From: Klebsiella michiganensis
Lineage (GTDB): Bacteria > Pseudomonadota > Gammaproteobacteria > Enterobacterales > Enterobacteriaceae
DNA: 64,000 bases
Assembly: GCA_000963575.1 (NCBI GenBank)
Contig: CP011077.1
Location: forward strand, 2,170,001 to 2,234,000
Direction of reading: 5' to 3'
In this document: positions 7,902 through 17,120 of the stretch, piece by piece
Numbering within the stretch: the first letter of the stretch is position 1
How the letters are laid out: every line of letters begins with the position of its first letter
Made by a program: the position numbers and the translations under genes
Notes under the pieces: generated by a model
The model's input: the letters and a program-made list of their open reading frames with translations, nothing else
Told to the model about the DNA's origin: nothing
Databases searched by the model: none

Positions 7902-10199
7902 TCAGGCAATTCGCTGCGTATCTTCCGCTTCGCTGCGGGTGATTTTCACCGGCACGGATTTTGACGTCGGCGTACCGGTGCCGTCGCCGACGCTGCCAAG
8001 CGGTACCAGCGGGTTAGTTTCTGGATAATAGGCCGCGAGGTTGCCGCGCGGGATGTCATACGCCACCAGCTTAAACCCGCTGACTTTACGGGTGATACCG
8101 TCATGCCAGATTGTTTCAATATCGACTTTATCGCCATCGTTCAGCCCCAGTTCGCCCATATCATCAGGATGAATAAACAGGACTTCACGCTGGCCGTACA
8201 CGCCGCGGTAGCGATCGTCCAGGCCATAAATTGTGGTGTTGTACTGATCGTGTGAGCGCAGCGTCTGCAGCGTGAACGGAGCTTCCACACCTTGCCACAG
8301 CGAATCCGGCAGCGGCGCATGGCTGAACTCAGCTTTGCCGCTGGGGGTATTAAACCGCAGTTCTGCCGCCGCGTTGCCCAGGTAGAATCCTCCCGGCTCT
8401 TCGCAGCGCTGATTGAAATCTTTAAAGCCTGGCAGCGTGGCGGCGATATGATCGCGAATCAGGTTGTAATCGTCGGCAAGCCTGAGCCAGTCGAGTTTGC
8501 TTCTGCCCAGAACCGCATCAGCTATGCCGGCAACAATCGCGGTTTCTGAGCGCTGTGTGTCCGCGATCGGCTGGCCGATCCCTTCGGAGGCGTGAACCAT
8601 ACTAAAGGAGTCCTCGACGGTGACAAACTGGCGCCCGGAAACCTGCATGTCCTCTTCGGTGCGGCCCAGCGTCGGGAGTATCAGCGAGGCTTTGCCCGGT
8701 ACCAGGTGGCTGCGGTTCAGCTTGGTGCTGATGAACACGGTCAGGCCGCAGCGGCTAATGGCTTCTTCCGTACGTGGGCTGTCCGGGGCCGCAGCCGCGA
8801 GGTTTCCGCCCAGCGCAATCAGCACTTTTATTTCGTCACGCAGCATCGCGGCCAGGGCCTCAACGGTATTGTGGCCGTGCTCGCGCGGAGGCTCAAAATC
8901 AAAGTGTTTTGCCAGATTATCCAGCAGGCTGACCGGCGGCTTTTCATCAATCCCCATCGTGCGGTTACCCTGCACGTTGCTGTGACCGCGCACCGGGCAA
9001 AGGCCTGCCCCTGGGCGCCCAAGATGGCCACCGAGCAGCTGAAGGTTGACGATTTCACGCACGGTATTGAGCGAATGTTTATGCTGGGTGATGCCCATGG
9101 CCCAGGTAAAAATCACCCGTTTAGAATGCTGCCATATGGCCGCCGCATCGCGTAGCTGCAGTTCGCTCAGGCCGGACTGTTGGGTAATTTTTTCCCAGCT
9201 GGTTTCATCGATGGCGGTGAACCAGGCCTCAGCGCCGTGGGTATGGGCATCGATAAACGCCAGATCGAACACGCCATCTTCACCTTCGGTAATGAGGCGG
9301 CGATGGGTTTCCAGCAGCGCTTTTGCCATACCGCGAACCGCGGCCATGTCGCCGCCCAGATTCGGTTGGTAATAGTTCGTGCTGATGGTGCCCGCCAGCG
9401 GGGTGATTACTTCCAGCGGTTTTTGTGGGTCGGCAAAGCGCTCCAGGCCGCGCTCGCGCAGCGTATTGAAGGTGACTATTTGTGCCCCATTTTCTGCCGC
9501 ATGGCGCAGGCTGTGCAGCATGCGGGGATGGTTGGTGCCGGGGTTCTGACCAAACACAAAAATGGCGTCGGCTTTGTCGAAATCATCCAGTCGGATGGTG
9601 CCTTTCCCGACGCCGATGCTGCGTTTCAGCCCGCTGCCGCTGGCTTCGTGGCACATGTTTGAACAATCAGGAAAGTTATTGGTGCCCAGCATGCGGCCAA
9701 AAAGTTGATAAAGATAAGAGGCTTCATTGCTGGCGCGGCCGGAAGTGTAAAGCTCAATCTGATCGGGGTTGTCCATGGCCTGAATATGTTGCGCAATCAG
9801 GCTCAGGGCGCTGGCCCAACTGATGGGCTCGTAGCGATCGGTCTGTGGGTTGTAGCTAAGTGGCTCGGTCAGACGGCCTTGATATTCAAGGAAGTAGTCG
9901 CTTTGCTGGTAGAGTTTGCTCACGCTGTGTTGGGCAAAAAAGTCGCTGTCGATAAAACGGCGGGTGGCTTCCCAGGTGACCGCTTTAGCGCCATTTTCGC
10001 AGAAGCTAAAGGTGCTTTTGTTATCGTCACCCCACGCGCAGCCTGGGCAGTCAAAGCCTTTGGCCTTATTCATGCGCATCAGGTTGCGTAGGTTTTTCAG
10101 AGCATGTTTGCTGTCGATGACGAAGCGGGTTGTCGCTTCAAGGGAACCCCAGCCGCCCGCTGCGGCCTGGTAAGGCTTGATAGCCGATTTGAATTTCAT
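7902..10199 (-). CDS. FdhF/YdeP-family molybdopterin oxidoreductase
   Basis: 765 residues. The N-terminal pattern FDCPGCAW (about residues 49-56) is the reduced Cys motif of the YdeP branch. The molybdopterin-binding segments include FGQNPGTNHPRM and PVRGHSNVQGNRT, and a C-terminal molydopterin dinucleotide-binding domain contains SHDQYNTTIYG. YdeP is linked to acid resistance in E. coli, but its substrate is unknown and that role is not demonstrated here. No iron-sulfur or cytochrome partner gene is adjacent. The 183-bp upstream region before the plus-strand acetyltransferase gene holds both divergent promoters. Confidence 0.9.
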   Translation of the reverse strand: MKFKSAIKPYQAAAGGWGSLEATTRFVIDSKHALKNLRNLMRMNKAKGFDCPGCAWGDDNKSTFSFCENGAKAVTWEATRRFIDSDFFAQHSVSKLYQQSDYFLEYQGRLTEPLSYNPQTDRYEPISWASALSLIAQHIQAMDNPDQIELYTSGRASNEASYLYQLFGRMLGTNNFPDCSNMCHEASGSGLKRSIGVGKGTIRLDDFDKADAIFVFGQNPGTNHPRMLHSLRHAAENGAQIVTFNTLRERGLERFADPQKPLEVITPLAGTISTNYYQPNLGGDMAAVRGMAKALLETHRRLITEGEDGVFDLAFIDAHTHGAEAWFTAIDETSWEKITQQSGLSELQLRDAAAIWQHSKRVIFTWAMGITQHKHSLNTVREIVNLQLLGGHLGRPGAGLCPVRGHSNVQGNRTMGIDEKPPVSLLDNLAKHFDFEPPREHGHNTVEALAAMLRDEIKVLIALGGNLAAAAPDSPRTEEAISRCGLTVFISTKLNRSHLVPGKASLILPTLGRTEEDMQVSGRQFVTVEDSFSMVHASEGIGQPIADTQRSETAIVAGIADAVLGRSKLDWLRLADDYNLIRDHIAATLPGFKDFNQRCEEPGGFYLGNAAAELRFNTPSGKAEFSHAPLPDSLWQGVEAPFTLQTLRSHDQYNTTIYGLDDRYRGVYGQREVLFIHPDDMGELGLNDGDKVDIETIWHDGITRKVSGFKLVAYDIPRGNLAAYYPETNPLVPLGSVGDGTGTPTSKSVPVKITRSEAEDTQRIA

Positions 10200-10382
10200 A
10201 TGGCAGGTGTCACTTGTTATGGTTGGTTGCGCAATAACACAGATGAGTTGCTTACTTTCAGTTTACTCCTGATTAACATTTGTGGAAGTGTTAACGTCAA
10301 TCAGCCGTCAACAAAACGGACAGGATCTCCCAGGCTGGCCTGTTAAACTGTGTGGCATCGGCGTCAGTACAGGAAAGGAATA

Positions 10383-10901
10383 ATGATGGTATATGCCAGT
10401 GATGTAAGGGATATCGCTGAGTTACAGCGCGTTGAGACCGCCGCTGCACGCCGCTTTCTGGCGGTGCCTGAACTTGCATTTTTAGCCGAGGCAGGGGCAA
10501 CGGACGAGATAACCCACGCCGCAGCGATCGAAAATAAACTCGCCTGGAAGGTGACCGGGAGCGACGGCCGGATCAAAGGTTTTTGTTATTGCCAGCGGCA
10601 CGATGACGCGCTTTATCTGGCTGAGATTTCTACCCACCCGGATTTTGAGCGTCAGGGAGTAGGGGCTATGCTGTTGGCAGAGGTGATGCGCGCGGGACGC
10701 ACGCTTGGGGTAAGCCAAGTCACGCTCACAACCTACCGAGATGTGAGCTGGAATGGCCCATGGTACGGGCGCCACGGTTTTGTCGCTATCGATGACGCGG
10801 AGTTAACGCCGGCCCTCGTTCGCTGCCTGATGGATCAGCGCGCCGAAGGCCTGATGGTTTTGCCCCGTTGCGCAATGCGGTATTTACTCGGGGAGAGGTA
10901 G
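10383..10901 (+). CDS. GNAT-family N-acetyltransferase
   Basis: 172 residues from ATG 10383, chosen because it follows an AGGAAAGGA ribosome binding site; an upstream GTG would add 11 unlikely residues. The acetyl-CoA binding motif is ISTHPDFERQGVGAMLL (Q-x-x-G-x-G/A type, about residues 81-97). The substrate is unknown. It is divergent from the YdeP-like gene, and its last 18 bp overlap the end of a convergent small gene. Confidence 0.87.
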   Translation: MMVYASDVRDIAELQRVETAAARRFLAVPELAFLAEAGATDEITHAAAIENKLAWKVTGSDGRIKGFCYCQRHDDALYLAEISTHPDFERQGVGAMLLAEVMRAGRTLGVSQVTLTTYRDVSWNGPWYGRHGFVAIDDAELTPALVRCLMDQRAEGLMVLPRCAMRYLLGER

Positions 10902-11105
10902 CCCTCGGTCGGTAAACCACTTTTGTAATCGTGTAAGCTGGCGGATGTGGTAGCCGATGGCCAGCTCTTCGTACAGCGTTGATGGCGGAGTAAGCGGGGC
11001 GACATCCGGCCTGCCGCTCAGGATAGCCCGTCGAGCCTGATGCCAGGCCCGTTGTTTCATCTCAATTTCATCTGGCCTTGTTACCCGATGTTTACTCACG
11101 GTCAT
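10884..11105 (-). CDS. Small conserved-looking protein of unknown function, 73 aa
   Basis: A 73-residue protein rich in Arg and Leu, without a signal peptide or membrane segment. I do not recognise the family. It overlaps the 3' end of the acetyltransferase gene by 18 bp in convergent orientation. Its balanced composition and lack of competing frames favour a real gene. Start ATG at 11105 has only a weak ribosome binding site. Confidence 0.55.
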   Translation of the reverse strand: MTVSKHRVTRPDEIEMKQRAWHQARRAILSGRPDVAPLTPPSTLYEELAIGYHIRQLTRLQKWFTDRGLPLPE

Positions 11106-11325
11106 AGTCTGCCAACTTATTGTGAGGCGCGATTATACCCTGCAAAGTCGTCAATATGTTGTCCGATCTCCCCAGGTGTTATTTTTTACTCAAAAAAATC
11201 TAGCCTTGTCATAATGTTGCGTAATAATTACCCTGCAGTCGCGCGATATATTCTACCCAAGGCTGACACGACCTGTCATTTGTTCGCGCTAATATTCCTG
11301 ACACCTACTTGCAGGAGAAACACTC

Positions 11326-11577
11326 ATGACCCCCCCCGAAAAAAGCACGCTGCTTGCCAACAGAATTGCCGGTATTTTTTGTGAAATGCTGAGCTGTGAG
11401 CGCGTGTCCCGCCATCAACTGGCCAGTAAGTTTGGCGTAAGTGAACGGACGATTTACCGGGATCTCCGGCGACTAAGCAACTATGTTTATCATGTGGGGG
11501 ACGATCAGTACGCCCTCAGTCGGGAAGTCACTCAGCAACTGGAAAGCTACCTGCAGCGAGTGAAGCGGGAAAAATAA
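11326..11577 (+). CDS. Stand-alone helix-turn-helix protein, 83 aa (DeoR/YafY-type HTH)
   Basis: 83 residues that are almost entirely a winged HTH: VSRHQLASKFGVSERTIYRDLRRLSN (about 26-51) matches the HTH_11/DeoR N-terminal domain. Family members normally carry a C-terminal WYL or sugar-phosphate sensing domain. None follows here, only about 30 residues. A clear GGAG precedes the ATG. It may be a truncated regulator or a genuine mini-regulator. It lies 105 bp upstream of a cyclic-di-GMP gene on the same strand. Confidence 0.75.
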   Translation: MTPPEKSTLLANRIAGIFCEMLSCERVSRHQLASKFGVSERTIYRDLRRLSNYVYHVGDDQYALSREVTQQLESYLQRVKREK

Positions 11578-11682
11578 TCTTATGCCGGCGATAACGGACG
11601 TAAAGCTTCATGGCTACACCGCCGATAATACGATAAATTACTCTTTTTATTCATGAAAAACCACAATTAACTCAAGGGCAAG

Positions 11683-13332
11683 ATGCGTACTGAAAGCTTA
11701 ACTGATATCGCCTATCGTCACTTTGTAGAAAGCGTAAAAGACTATGCTATCTACATGCTGAACATTGATGGCACCGTAGCCACCTGGAACGAGGGGGCGC
11801 TGCGAGCGAAGGGATATCTGCGCGAGGAGATTGTGGGGCAGTACTTTGGCATTTTTTACAGTGACGCTGAGCAAAAAAATGGCCTGCCCGAGCGTAATCT
11901 GAATATCGCACTTAAAAACGGAAAGTTTGAAGGGGAAGGCTGGCGCTATCGCAAAGATGGCACCCGTTTTTGGGCGCATGTGGTGATTGATGCCATCTAT
12001 GATGAGCACCAAACGCTGCTGGGGTTTGCCAAAATTACCCGCGATATCAGCGAGCAGAAGGTAGTGATCGATAAAATCTCATGGCTTGCCCGCTACGATG
12101 CGCTGACCGGGCTTCCTAACCGCGTCGAATTCTTCAGCTTCGTGGAGAAACTGTTCACTGAGTCTGACTATAACCACATCGCTATTTGCACGGTTGATCT
12201 CGATAAATTCAAAGAGATCAATGACACCGAAGGGCACCTGGTGGGCGACCAGCTTCTGCAGCGCGTTTCGTCCTCGGTGCTCAAAGCGATAGAAAAAGAT
12301 GAGATTGTTGCCCGCTTTGGCGGCGACGAGTTTGTGGCCGCCAAGCCTTATAACCACGATGATGAGCTGCGTAACTTCACCGAGCGGCTGCACGGCTGTT
12401 TCGTCGGCAAACAGTTTTTTGCCCACAGCGAAATTACCGTCAGCGCCAGTATCGGCGTGGCGGTTTATCCGGATGATGCCACGGATATCAATACGCTTAT
12501 CAGCAATTCAGATCTGGCGATGTACCGCGCGAAAGCTAATCTGGATAACAAGATCTGCTGGTATGAAAAAGACATGGATGAAAAAACTCGGCTGCGCAAC
12601 CTGATGGCGGCGGATATTCGCCGCGGCATAAAAGAAGGGCAGTTCTTCATTCATTACCAGGAGAAACGCTCGCTTAAAGACAAGGCTATCACCGGCTATG
12701 AAGCACTGCTTCGCTGGAATCATCCGGAGCAAGGGCTCATTCCACCGGATGAATTTATCCCTATTGCCGAGGAAAGCGGGGCGATTGTGCCGCTGGGCTA
12801 TTGGGTGATTGAAACGGTATGCAAAGAGTCGCTCGCCAACAAGCTCGACAAAAAAATCTCGATCAACATTTCGCCGGTACAGCTGCGCAACCTCAGCTTT
12901 ATCGACAATGTTCGCGATATTTTAATGCGCACCGCGTGGCCAATAACGCTGCTGGAGTTTGAGGTGACGGAGACCGCCTTCATCATTAATAAAAAGCTGA
13001 CCTTCAATATTCTGCATCAGTTCCAGAAAATGGGGATCAGCATCGCGCTGGATGATTTTGGTACCGGGTATTCTTCTTTGAGCACGCTGCGGGAATTTCA
13101 TTTTGACGTCATCAAGCTGGATCGCAGCTTCCTGACGAACGTTGAAAGTAACTTCCAGGCGCGCTCATTTGTTCGTGCAATTATCTCTCTCGGTAACTCT
13201 ATCAATACGCCGCTGATTGCTGAAGGTGTAGAAACCAACGAGCAGCTGCGTATTCTGGAAGAAGAGGGTTGTACCGAAATTCAGGGCTTCCTTTTTGGAC
13301 AGCCCGTTGATATCAAAAATATTCATCGGTGA
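11683..13332 (+). CDS. PAS-GGDEF-EAL cyclic-di-GMP enzyme
   Basis: 549 residues. Order: PAS domain (about 12-125), GGDEF domain (about 137-295, with GGDEF at 213-217) and EAL domain (about 305-548, with EAL at 340-342). The active-site motif of the cyclase is intact. The phosphodiesterase residues also look complete: E-A-L, N in INISPVQL, E-V-T-E-T, DDFGTG, IKLDRSF and AEGVE. The RxxD inhibitory site before GGDEF is absent (EKDE instead). It has no membrane segments, so a soluble sensor is likely. Which activity dominates cannot be told from sequence. Confidence 0.93.
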   Translation: MRTESLTDIAYRHFVESVKDYAIYMLNIDGTVATWNEGALRAKGYLREEIVGQYFGIFYSDAEQKNGLPERNLNIALKNGKFEGEGWRYRKDGTRFWAHVVIDAIYDEHQTLLGFAKITRDISEQKVVIDKISWLARYDALTGLPNRVEFFSFVEKLFTESDYNHIAICTVDLDKFKEINDTEGHLVGDQLLQRVSSSVLKAIEKDEIVARFGGDEFVAAKPYNHDDELRNFTERLHGCFVGKQFFAHSEITVSASIGVAVYPDDATDINTLISNSDLAMYRAKANLDNKICWYEKDMDEKTRLRNLMAADIRRGIKEGQFFIHYQEKRSLKDKAITGYEALLRWNHPEQGLIPPDEFIPIAEESGAIVPLGYWVIETVCKESLANKLDKKISINISPVQLRNLSFIDNVRDILMRTAWPITLLEFEVTETAFIINKKLTFNILHQFQKMGISIALDDFGTGYSSLSTLREFHFDVIKLDRSFLTNVESNFQARSFVRAIISLGNSINTPLIAEGVETNEQLRILEEEGCTEIQGFLFGQPVDIKNIHR

Positions 13333-13408
13333 AACCAATGGTGGCGCATGTATTTGCGCTGCCAATGTCTTTGTGGATGCCTGTCCGTTGTTTTTTCACT
13401 TCGCCCTT

Positions 13409-13846
13409 TCAGCCCTGCAGGGTAGAGGCCAGCTTTTGTAAGAGCTGTGTCAACTGCCTGATATCCTCATTCCCCACCGCATTTGCCCACTCTTTTTGCA
13501 CCTCTGAGCCTGCCGCGAGCGCCACTGGTCGTACTCCCTCTCCTTTGGCCGTCAGAAAAACGCGTCGCGCCCGCCGGTCTGTCGGATCCGGCCGGCGTTC
13601 GACATAGCCAAGCTTTTCCAGCTCTTCCACCGCCTGCGACATTGACTGTTTGCGAACCTGGGCAAACTTCGTTAAGGCGCTGACGGTGATCCCTTCCGGA
13701 GGGGTAAAGGCAAAAACGCTGGAGTGTGAAGGGCGAATATCATCAAAACCTGCATTACTGAGTGCTAAATCAACTTGTTGGGTCCAGTGCTGATGTACCT
13801 GACGGAGGAGGAGCCCCAGCTGCGGGGATTCGGGCTGGCTAGACAT
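13409..13846 (-). CDS. MarR-family transcriptional repressor
   Basis: 145 residues with the MarR winged helix: ITVSALTKFAQVRKQSMSQAVEELEKLGYVERRPDPTDRRARR (about 52-94) includes the recognition helix and the D-R-R wing. It is divergent from a haloalkane dehalogenase-like gene, and the 115-bp gap holds two inverted repeats, one overlapping a strong promoter. It probably represses that gene and itself in response to a small aromatic or halogenated ligand (inference). An AAGGA site precedes its ATG. Confidence 0.9.
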   Translation of the reverse strand: MSSQPESPQLGLLLRQVHQHWTQQVDLALSNAGFDDIRPSHSSVFAFTPPEGITVSALTKFAQVRKQSMSQAVEELEKLGYVERRPDPTDRRARRVFLTAKGEGVRPVALAAGSEVQKEWANAVGNEDIRQLTQLLQKLASTLQG

Positions 13847-13893
13847 ATTACTTATCCTTTATGCGGTGCAGGCGAAAAATGATGCTTCAATAA

Positions 13894-13936
13894 TTGACAG
13901 GTGCCTGTCTATGTATATATTGGACAGGTTCCTGAC
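13894..13936 (+). promoter_or_regulatory. Promoter with two MarR-type operators
   Basis: Operator 1 is GACAGGTGCCTGTC (13896-13909), a 6-bp inverted repeat. Operator 2 is GACAGGTTCCTGAC (13923-13936), the same site with one arm mismatch, centred 27 bp further on. A promoter TTGACA (13894-13899), 16-bp spacer, TATATT (13916-13921) places operator 1 on the -35 box and operator 2 just after the -10 box. Repression of the dehalogenase gene by the divergent MarR protein is the natural reading. Confidence 0.75.
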
Positions 13937-13961
13937 TATATCGTTGTGAGAGGACATCGCT

Positions 13962-14822
13962 ATGCCTGCTATTTCAGTACTCGATTCAATCATACATTAT
14001 GAAGAACGCGGCGTCGGTACGCCGCTGGTATTCCTGCACGGTAATCCAACCACGTCCTATCTGTGGCGCAACATTATGCCTGCCATTGACGGCCAGTTTC
14101 ACTGTTATGCCCCCGATCTCATTGGCATGGGGCAGTCGGGAAGTTCCTCATCCGGCTACGGTTTTTCAGCCCATGCCTGTTACCTCGACGCATGGCTGAA
14201 GACCCTTAATTTACAGGATATTATCCTTGTCGGACACGACTGGGGGGCGGCTCTGGCTTTTGACTGGGCGTCACGTCACCCTGGACATGTGAAAGGGGTA
14301 ATTTTTATGGAGGCCGTTTTAAAGCCCATGGCCTGGCAAAGCCTGCCACCACCCGTGGCCGAACGTTTTAAGGCATTGCGAACCCCGCCTGGGGAAAAAA
14401 TAGTCCTCGAGGACCACGACTTTATAGAAAAAACGCTCCGGGCGACCGTGTTGTCCACGTTGTCTGATAAAGACATTCAGGCCTATACGGCCCCGTACAC
14501 TACCCCAGAAAGCCGTCGTCCTTTGCTGGAATGGGCCCGGGCTATGCCCTTTGACGGCGAGCCTGCTGAGGTCTTGAAACATATTCAATGTTTTAATCAG
14601 TGGCTGGCAAACAGCGAAGAGACGCCAAAGCTGTTGCTCTCCTTCGAGGATGCTACCGGCAGTCTGGCTATCAATCAGGAGGCGGTGGCCTGGTGTCGCC
14701 AGCATATTGCTAACCTGACGATTACGCCATGCGGCCCGGCAAAACACAACGCCCCGGAGGACAGGCCGGAAGAGATTGCGGCCGCCATTAACCACTGGCT
14801 GAACGGCTATAAATCTTTGTAA
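13962..14822 (+). CDS. Haloalkane dehalogenase-like alpha/beta hydrolase
   Basis: 286 residues. The subfamily II pattern is complete: nucleophile Asp93 in GHDWG, acid Glu117 in FMEAVLKP and His262 near the C terminus. The halide-stabilising Asn28 (HGNPTTSYLWRN) and Trp94 are also present, which separates it from ordinary esterases and epoxide hydrolases. Such enzymes hydrolyse carbon-halogen bonds to alcohols. Some related proteins act on other substrates, so activity is inferred. Expression is probably controlled by the divergent MarR gene. Confidence 0.85.
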   Translation: MPAISVLDSIIHYEERGVGTPLVFLHGNPTTSYLWRNIMPAIDGQFHCYAPDLIGMGQSGSSSSGYGFSAHACYLDAWLKTLNLQDIILVGHDWGAALAFDWASRHPGHVKGVIFMEAVLKPMAWQSLPPPVAERFKALRTPPGEKIVLEDHDFIEKTLRATVLSTLSDKDIQAYTAPYTTPESRRPLLEWARAMPFDGEPAEVLKHIQCFNQWLANSEETPKLLLSFEDATGSLAINQEAVAWCRQHIANLTITPCGPAKHNAPEDRPEEIAAAINHWLNGYKSL

Positions 14823-14836
14823 TAACCGTTGATTTA

Positions 14837-14866
14837 AAACGAGGCCCCGACGGGCTCCTCGTTTTT
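14837..14866 (+). terminator. Rho-independent terminator of the dehalogenase gene
   Basis: Stem AAACGAGG / CCTCGTTT with inner GC pairs and a T run ending at 14866, 14 bp after the stop codon. Confidence 0.85.
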
Positions 14867-15020
14867 CTGACGTTTTATACAGCCAATCCTGTGATCCACT
14901 TAACTCGCCGGGACTTCTTTAGCGCCATTAACGCAAATCTGTGACGTGGCGCGTAATGTTTTTACTCGCCGGGGCCGATGACCTTCGAAGGGAATTCCCC
15001 ATATAAAGAGAGTCACGGAC

Positions 15021-16715
15021 ATGTCGATAAAAACTCTGCCCCCACAAAACGGCGTGCGCTTCTGGCATCACATCAGGCTGGTGCCGCTGTTTTCTTCTAT
15101 TCTCGGCGGCATTCTGCTGCTGTTTGCGTTATGCATCGGTTTCGCCAGCTATTTTCTTATCCAGAGCGATCGCGCGCTACAGGACGTCACCGAAGAAATT
15201 CAGGTGCGAATGGGGCTGGCGGACAGCGCTAACCACCTGCGCACGGCGCGTATCAACCTGATCAACGCCGGGGCCGCAAGCCGCGTGGCGGATATGGATC
15301 AGGTTAAACAGAACGTGGCCAATGCCGAGGGGCTGATGAAACAGGCGCAGGCTGGTTTTAGCGCCTATATGGCCAGGAAGGTGAAAACCCCGGCAGACCA
15401 GGCGCTGGACAAAGTGCTGCAGGATGACTTTGCCGCCTACCTTGAAAAAGGGATGAAGCCGATGCTGAAGTTCGCAAAAAACGGCATGTTTGAGGCGATC
15501 ATCACTCATGAAAGTGAAGTGGTGCGTAAGCTGGACGGCGATTACGATGCAAAACTGCAGCAAGCCGTCAACATCCGCACTGACCGGGCAAACGCCCTGA
15601 GAGAGCAGGCCGACAGCCGCACCCGCACCAGCGTGGCGTTGATGGCCGGGGCGTTTGCGATTGCGCTATTTATGACAGTGTTCACCTTCATCATGCTGCG
15701 TCGGGTGGTGATTGGCCCACTGCAGCGCGCCGCGAAACGCATTGAACACATCTCTGACGGTGATTTGACTCTGCCGGCAGAAGCGACCGGCAACAGCGAA
15801 ATTGGCAAACTTAGCCAGCATCTGCAGCATATGCAGCAGCAGCTGGTCAGCACCGTCAGCACGGTGCGCGAAGGGGCCGATGCTATCTATCAGGGCTCGA
15901 GTGAAATCTCCGCCGGCAATAGCGACCTCTCTTCCCGCACCGAGCAGCAGGCGGCGGCTATCGAACAAACCGCCGCCAGCATGGAGCAGTTGACCGCCAC
16001 GGTGAAACAAAATGCTGACAACGCGCATCACGCGACCAGGCTTGCGGAAGACGCCTCGCAAAAGGCCAGCGACGGCGGGCGTATTGTTTCGGGCGTGGTC
16101 AGCACCATGGACAACATTTCCGCCAGTTCGAAGAAAATCTCTGAGATCACCGCGGTGATCAACAGTATCGCTTTCCAGACCAATATTCTGGCGCTGAACG
16201 CCGCCGTTGAGGCGGCAAGGGCCGGGGAGCAGGGGCGAGGATTCGCCGTGGTGGCAAGCGAGGTGCGCACGCTGGCACAGCGTAGTGCCCAGGCGGCAAA
16301 AGAGATTGAGGGGCTTATCAGCGAATCCGTGTCGCTGATCGACAGCGGTTCCCGACAGGTGGCGCAGGCCGGCACCACCGTGACCGGGATTGTGGAGGCC
16401 GTCCGTCGCGTGACCGATATTATGCTGGAAATTGCTGCCGCTTCGGATGAGCAAAGCCGTGGCATCCAGCAGGTCGGACAGGCGATACATGAAATGGATA
16501 ACGTCACGCAGCAAAATGCCTCGCTGGTGGAGGAGGCGTCTGCCGCCGCCGTTTCTCTGGAAGAGCAGGCCGCTCGCCTGACTGAAGCGGTCGGCGCCTT
16601 CCGGCTGACAACGGGCTTCACCGCTGCGCCGCAAAAACACGCTGTCATTCCTTCTCCTGTATCCACCGCGGTTCGTCCGGCCACCGCCTCGGCCGACAAC
16701 TGGGAAACATTCTGA
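15021..16715 (+). CDS. trg: Trg-like methyl-accepting chemotaxis protein with NWETF tail
   Basis: 564 residues. TM1 is about 20-45, then a periplasmic four-helix sensory domain to about 195, TM2 about 205-228, HAMP, and the signalling hairpin with the hallmark AFQTNILALNAAVEAARAGE. The N-terminal half (HHIRLVPLFSSILGG and KTPADQALD) matches E. coli Trg, the ribose/galactose receptor, and it lies in the same hrpA-cybB neighbourhood. Unlike E. coli Trg it ends in the pentapeptide NWETF, the CheR/CheB docking tail of high-abundance receptors. Sugar specificity is inferred from orthology. Confidence 0.87.
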   Translation: MSIKTLPPQNGVRFWHHIRLVPLFSSILGGILLLFALCIGFASYFLIQSDRALQDVTEEIQVRMGLADSANHLRTARINLINAGAASRVADMDQVKQNVANAEGLMKQAQAGFSAYMARKVKTPADQALDKVLQDDFAAYLEKGMKPMLKFAKNGMFEAIITHESEVVRKLDGDYDAKLQQAVNIRTDRANALREQADSRTRTSVALMAGAFAIALFMTVFTFIMLRRVVIGPLQRAAKRIEHISDGDLTLPAEATGNSEIGKLSQHLQHMQQQLVSTVSTVREGADAIYQGSSEISAGNSDLSSRTEQQAAAIEQTAASMEQLTATVKQNADNAHHATRLAEDASQKASDGGRIVSGVVSTMDNISASSKKISEITAVINSIAFQTNILALNAAVEAARAGEQGRGFAVVASEVRTLAQRSAQAAKEIEGLISESVSLIDSGSRQVAQAGTTVTGIVEAVRRVTDIMLEIAAASDEQSRGIQQVGQAIHEMDNVTQQNASLVEEASAAAVSLEEQAARLTEAVGAFRLTTGFTAAPQKHAVIPSPVSTAVRPATASADNWETF

Positions 16716-16842
16716 TTTACCTCTCTCGCGGCTCAGCCATGGGCCGCCTCTCACTTATTCGGGATCGCCGCCCGCCCCTTGTTGCGCCTCGCTGGCAGAA
16801 TCAGTAAGGTGTGCGCAAATTTTCGAAATATCCGGAATGATC

Positions 16843-17118
16843 ATGAGTTCAAAAGATCCGCTGCACGGCATTACGCTTGAAGCGTTGCTTAACGCCCTGG
16901 TTGAACGTTACGGCTGGGCGGAAATGGCGCGGCAGGTAAATATCAACTGCTTTAAAAGCGACCCCAGCGTTAAGTCCAGCCTGAAGTTTCTGCGCCGCAC
17001 GCCCTGGGCGCGTAAAGAAGTGGAAGAGATGTATATCGCCTCTCTCGACGAGCCCGGCCTTAATGACGCGCCGGCGGAAAGCCCGTGGGCAAACTGGCAG
17101 GGTAAAAATAAGGAATAA
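16843..17118 (+). CDS. VF530-family DNA-binding protein (DUF2132)
   Basis: 91 residues from ATG 16843, which has a GGA site 6 nt upstream; ATG 16837 would overlap that site. The pattern DPLHGITLEALLNALVERYGW and the core INCFKSDPSVKSSLKFLRRTPWAR are characteristic of VF530. These are small helical proteins with suggested DNA binding and no clear physiological role. It is the first gene of a tight operon: 2 nt separate it from the YciI-type gene. Confidence 0.87.
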   Translation: MSSKDPLHGITLEALLNALVERYGWAEMARQVNINCFKSDPSVKSSLKFLRRTPWARKEVEEMYIASLDEPGLNDAPAESPWANWQGKNKE

Positions 17119-17120
17119 CC

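Noticed and set aside
15666..16754. 362-codon open frame antisense to the chemoreceptor gene
   Set aside because: Its translation is Arg/Gly/His-rich and mirrors the GC-rich codons of the trg-like gene on the other strand.
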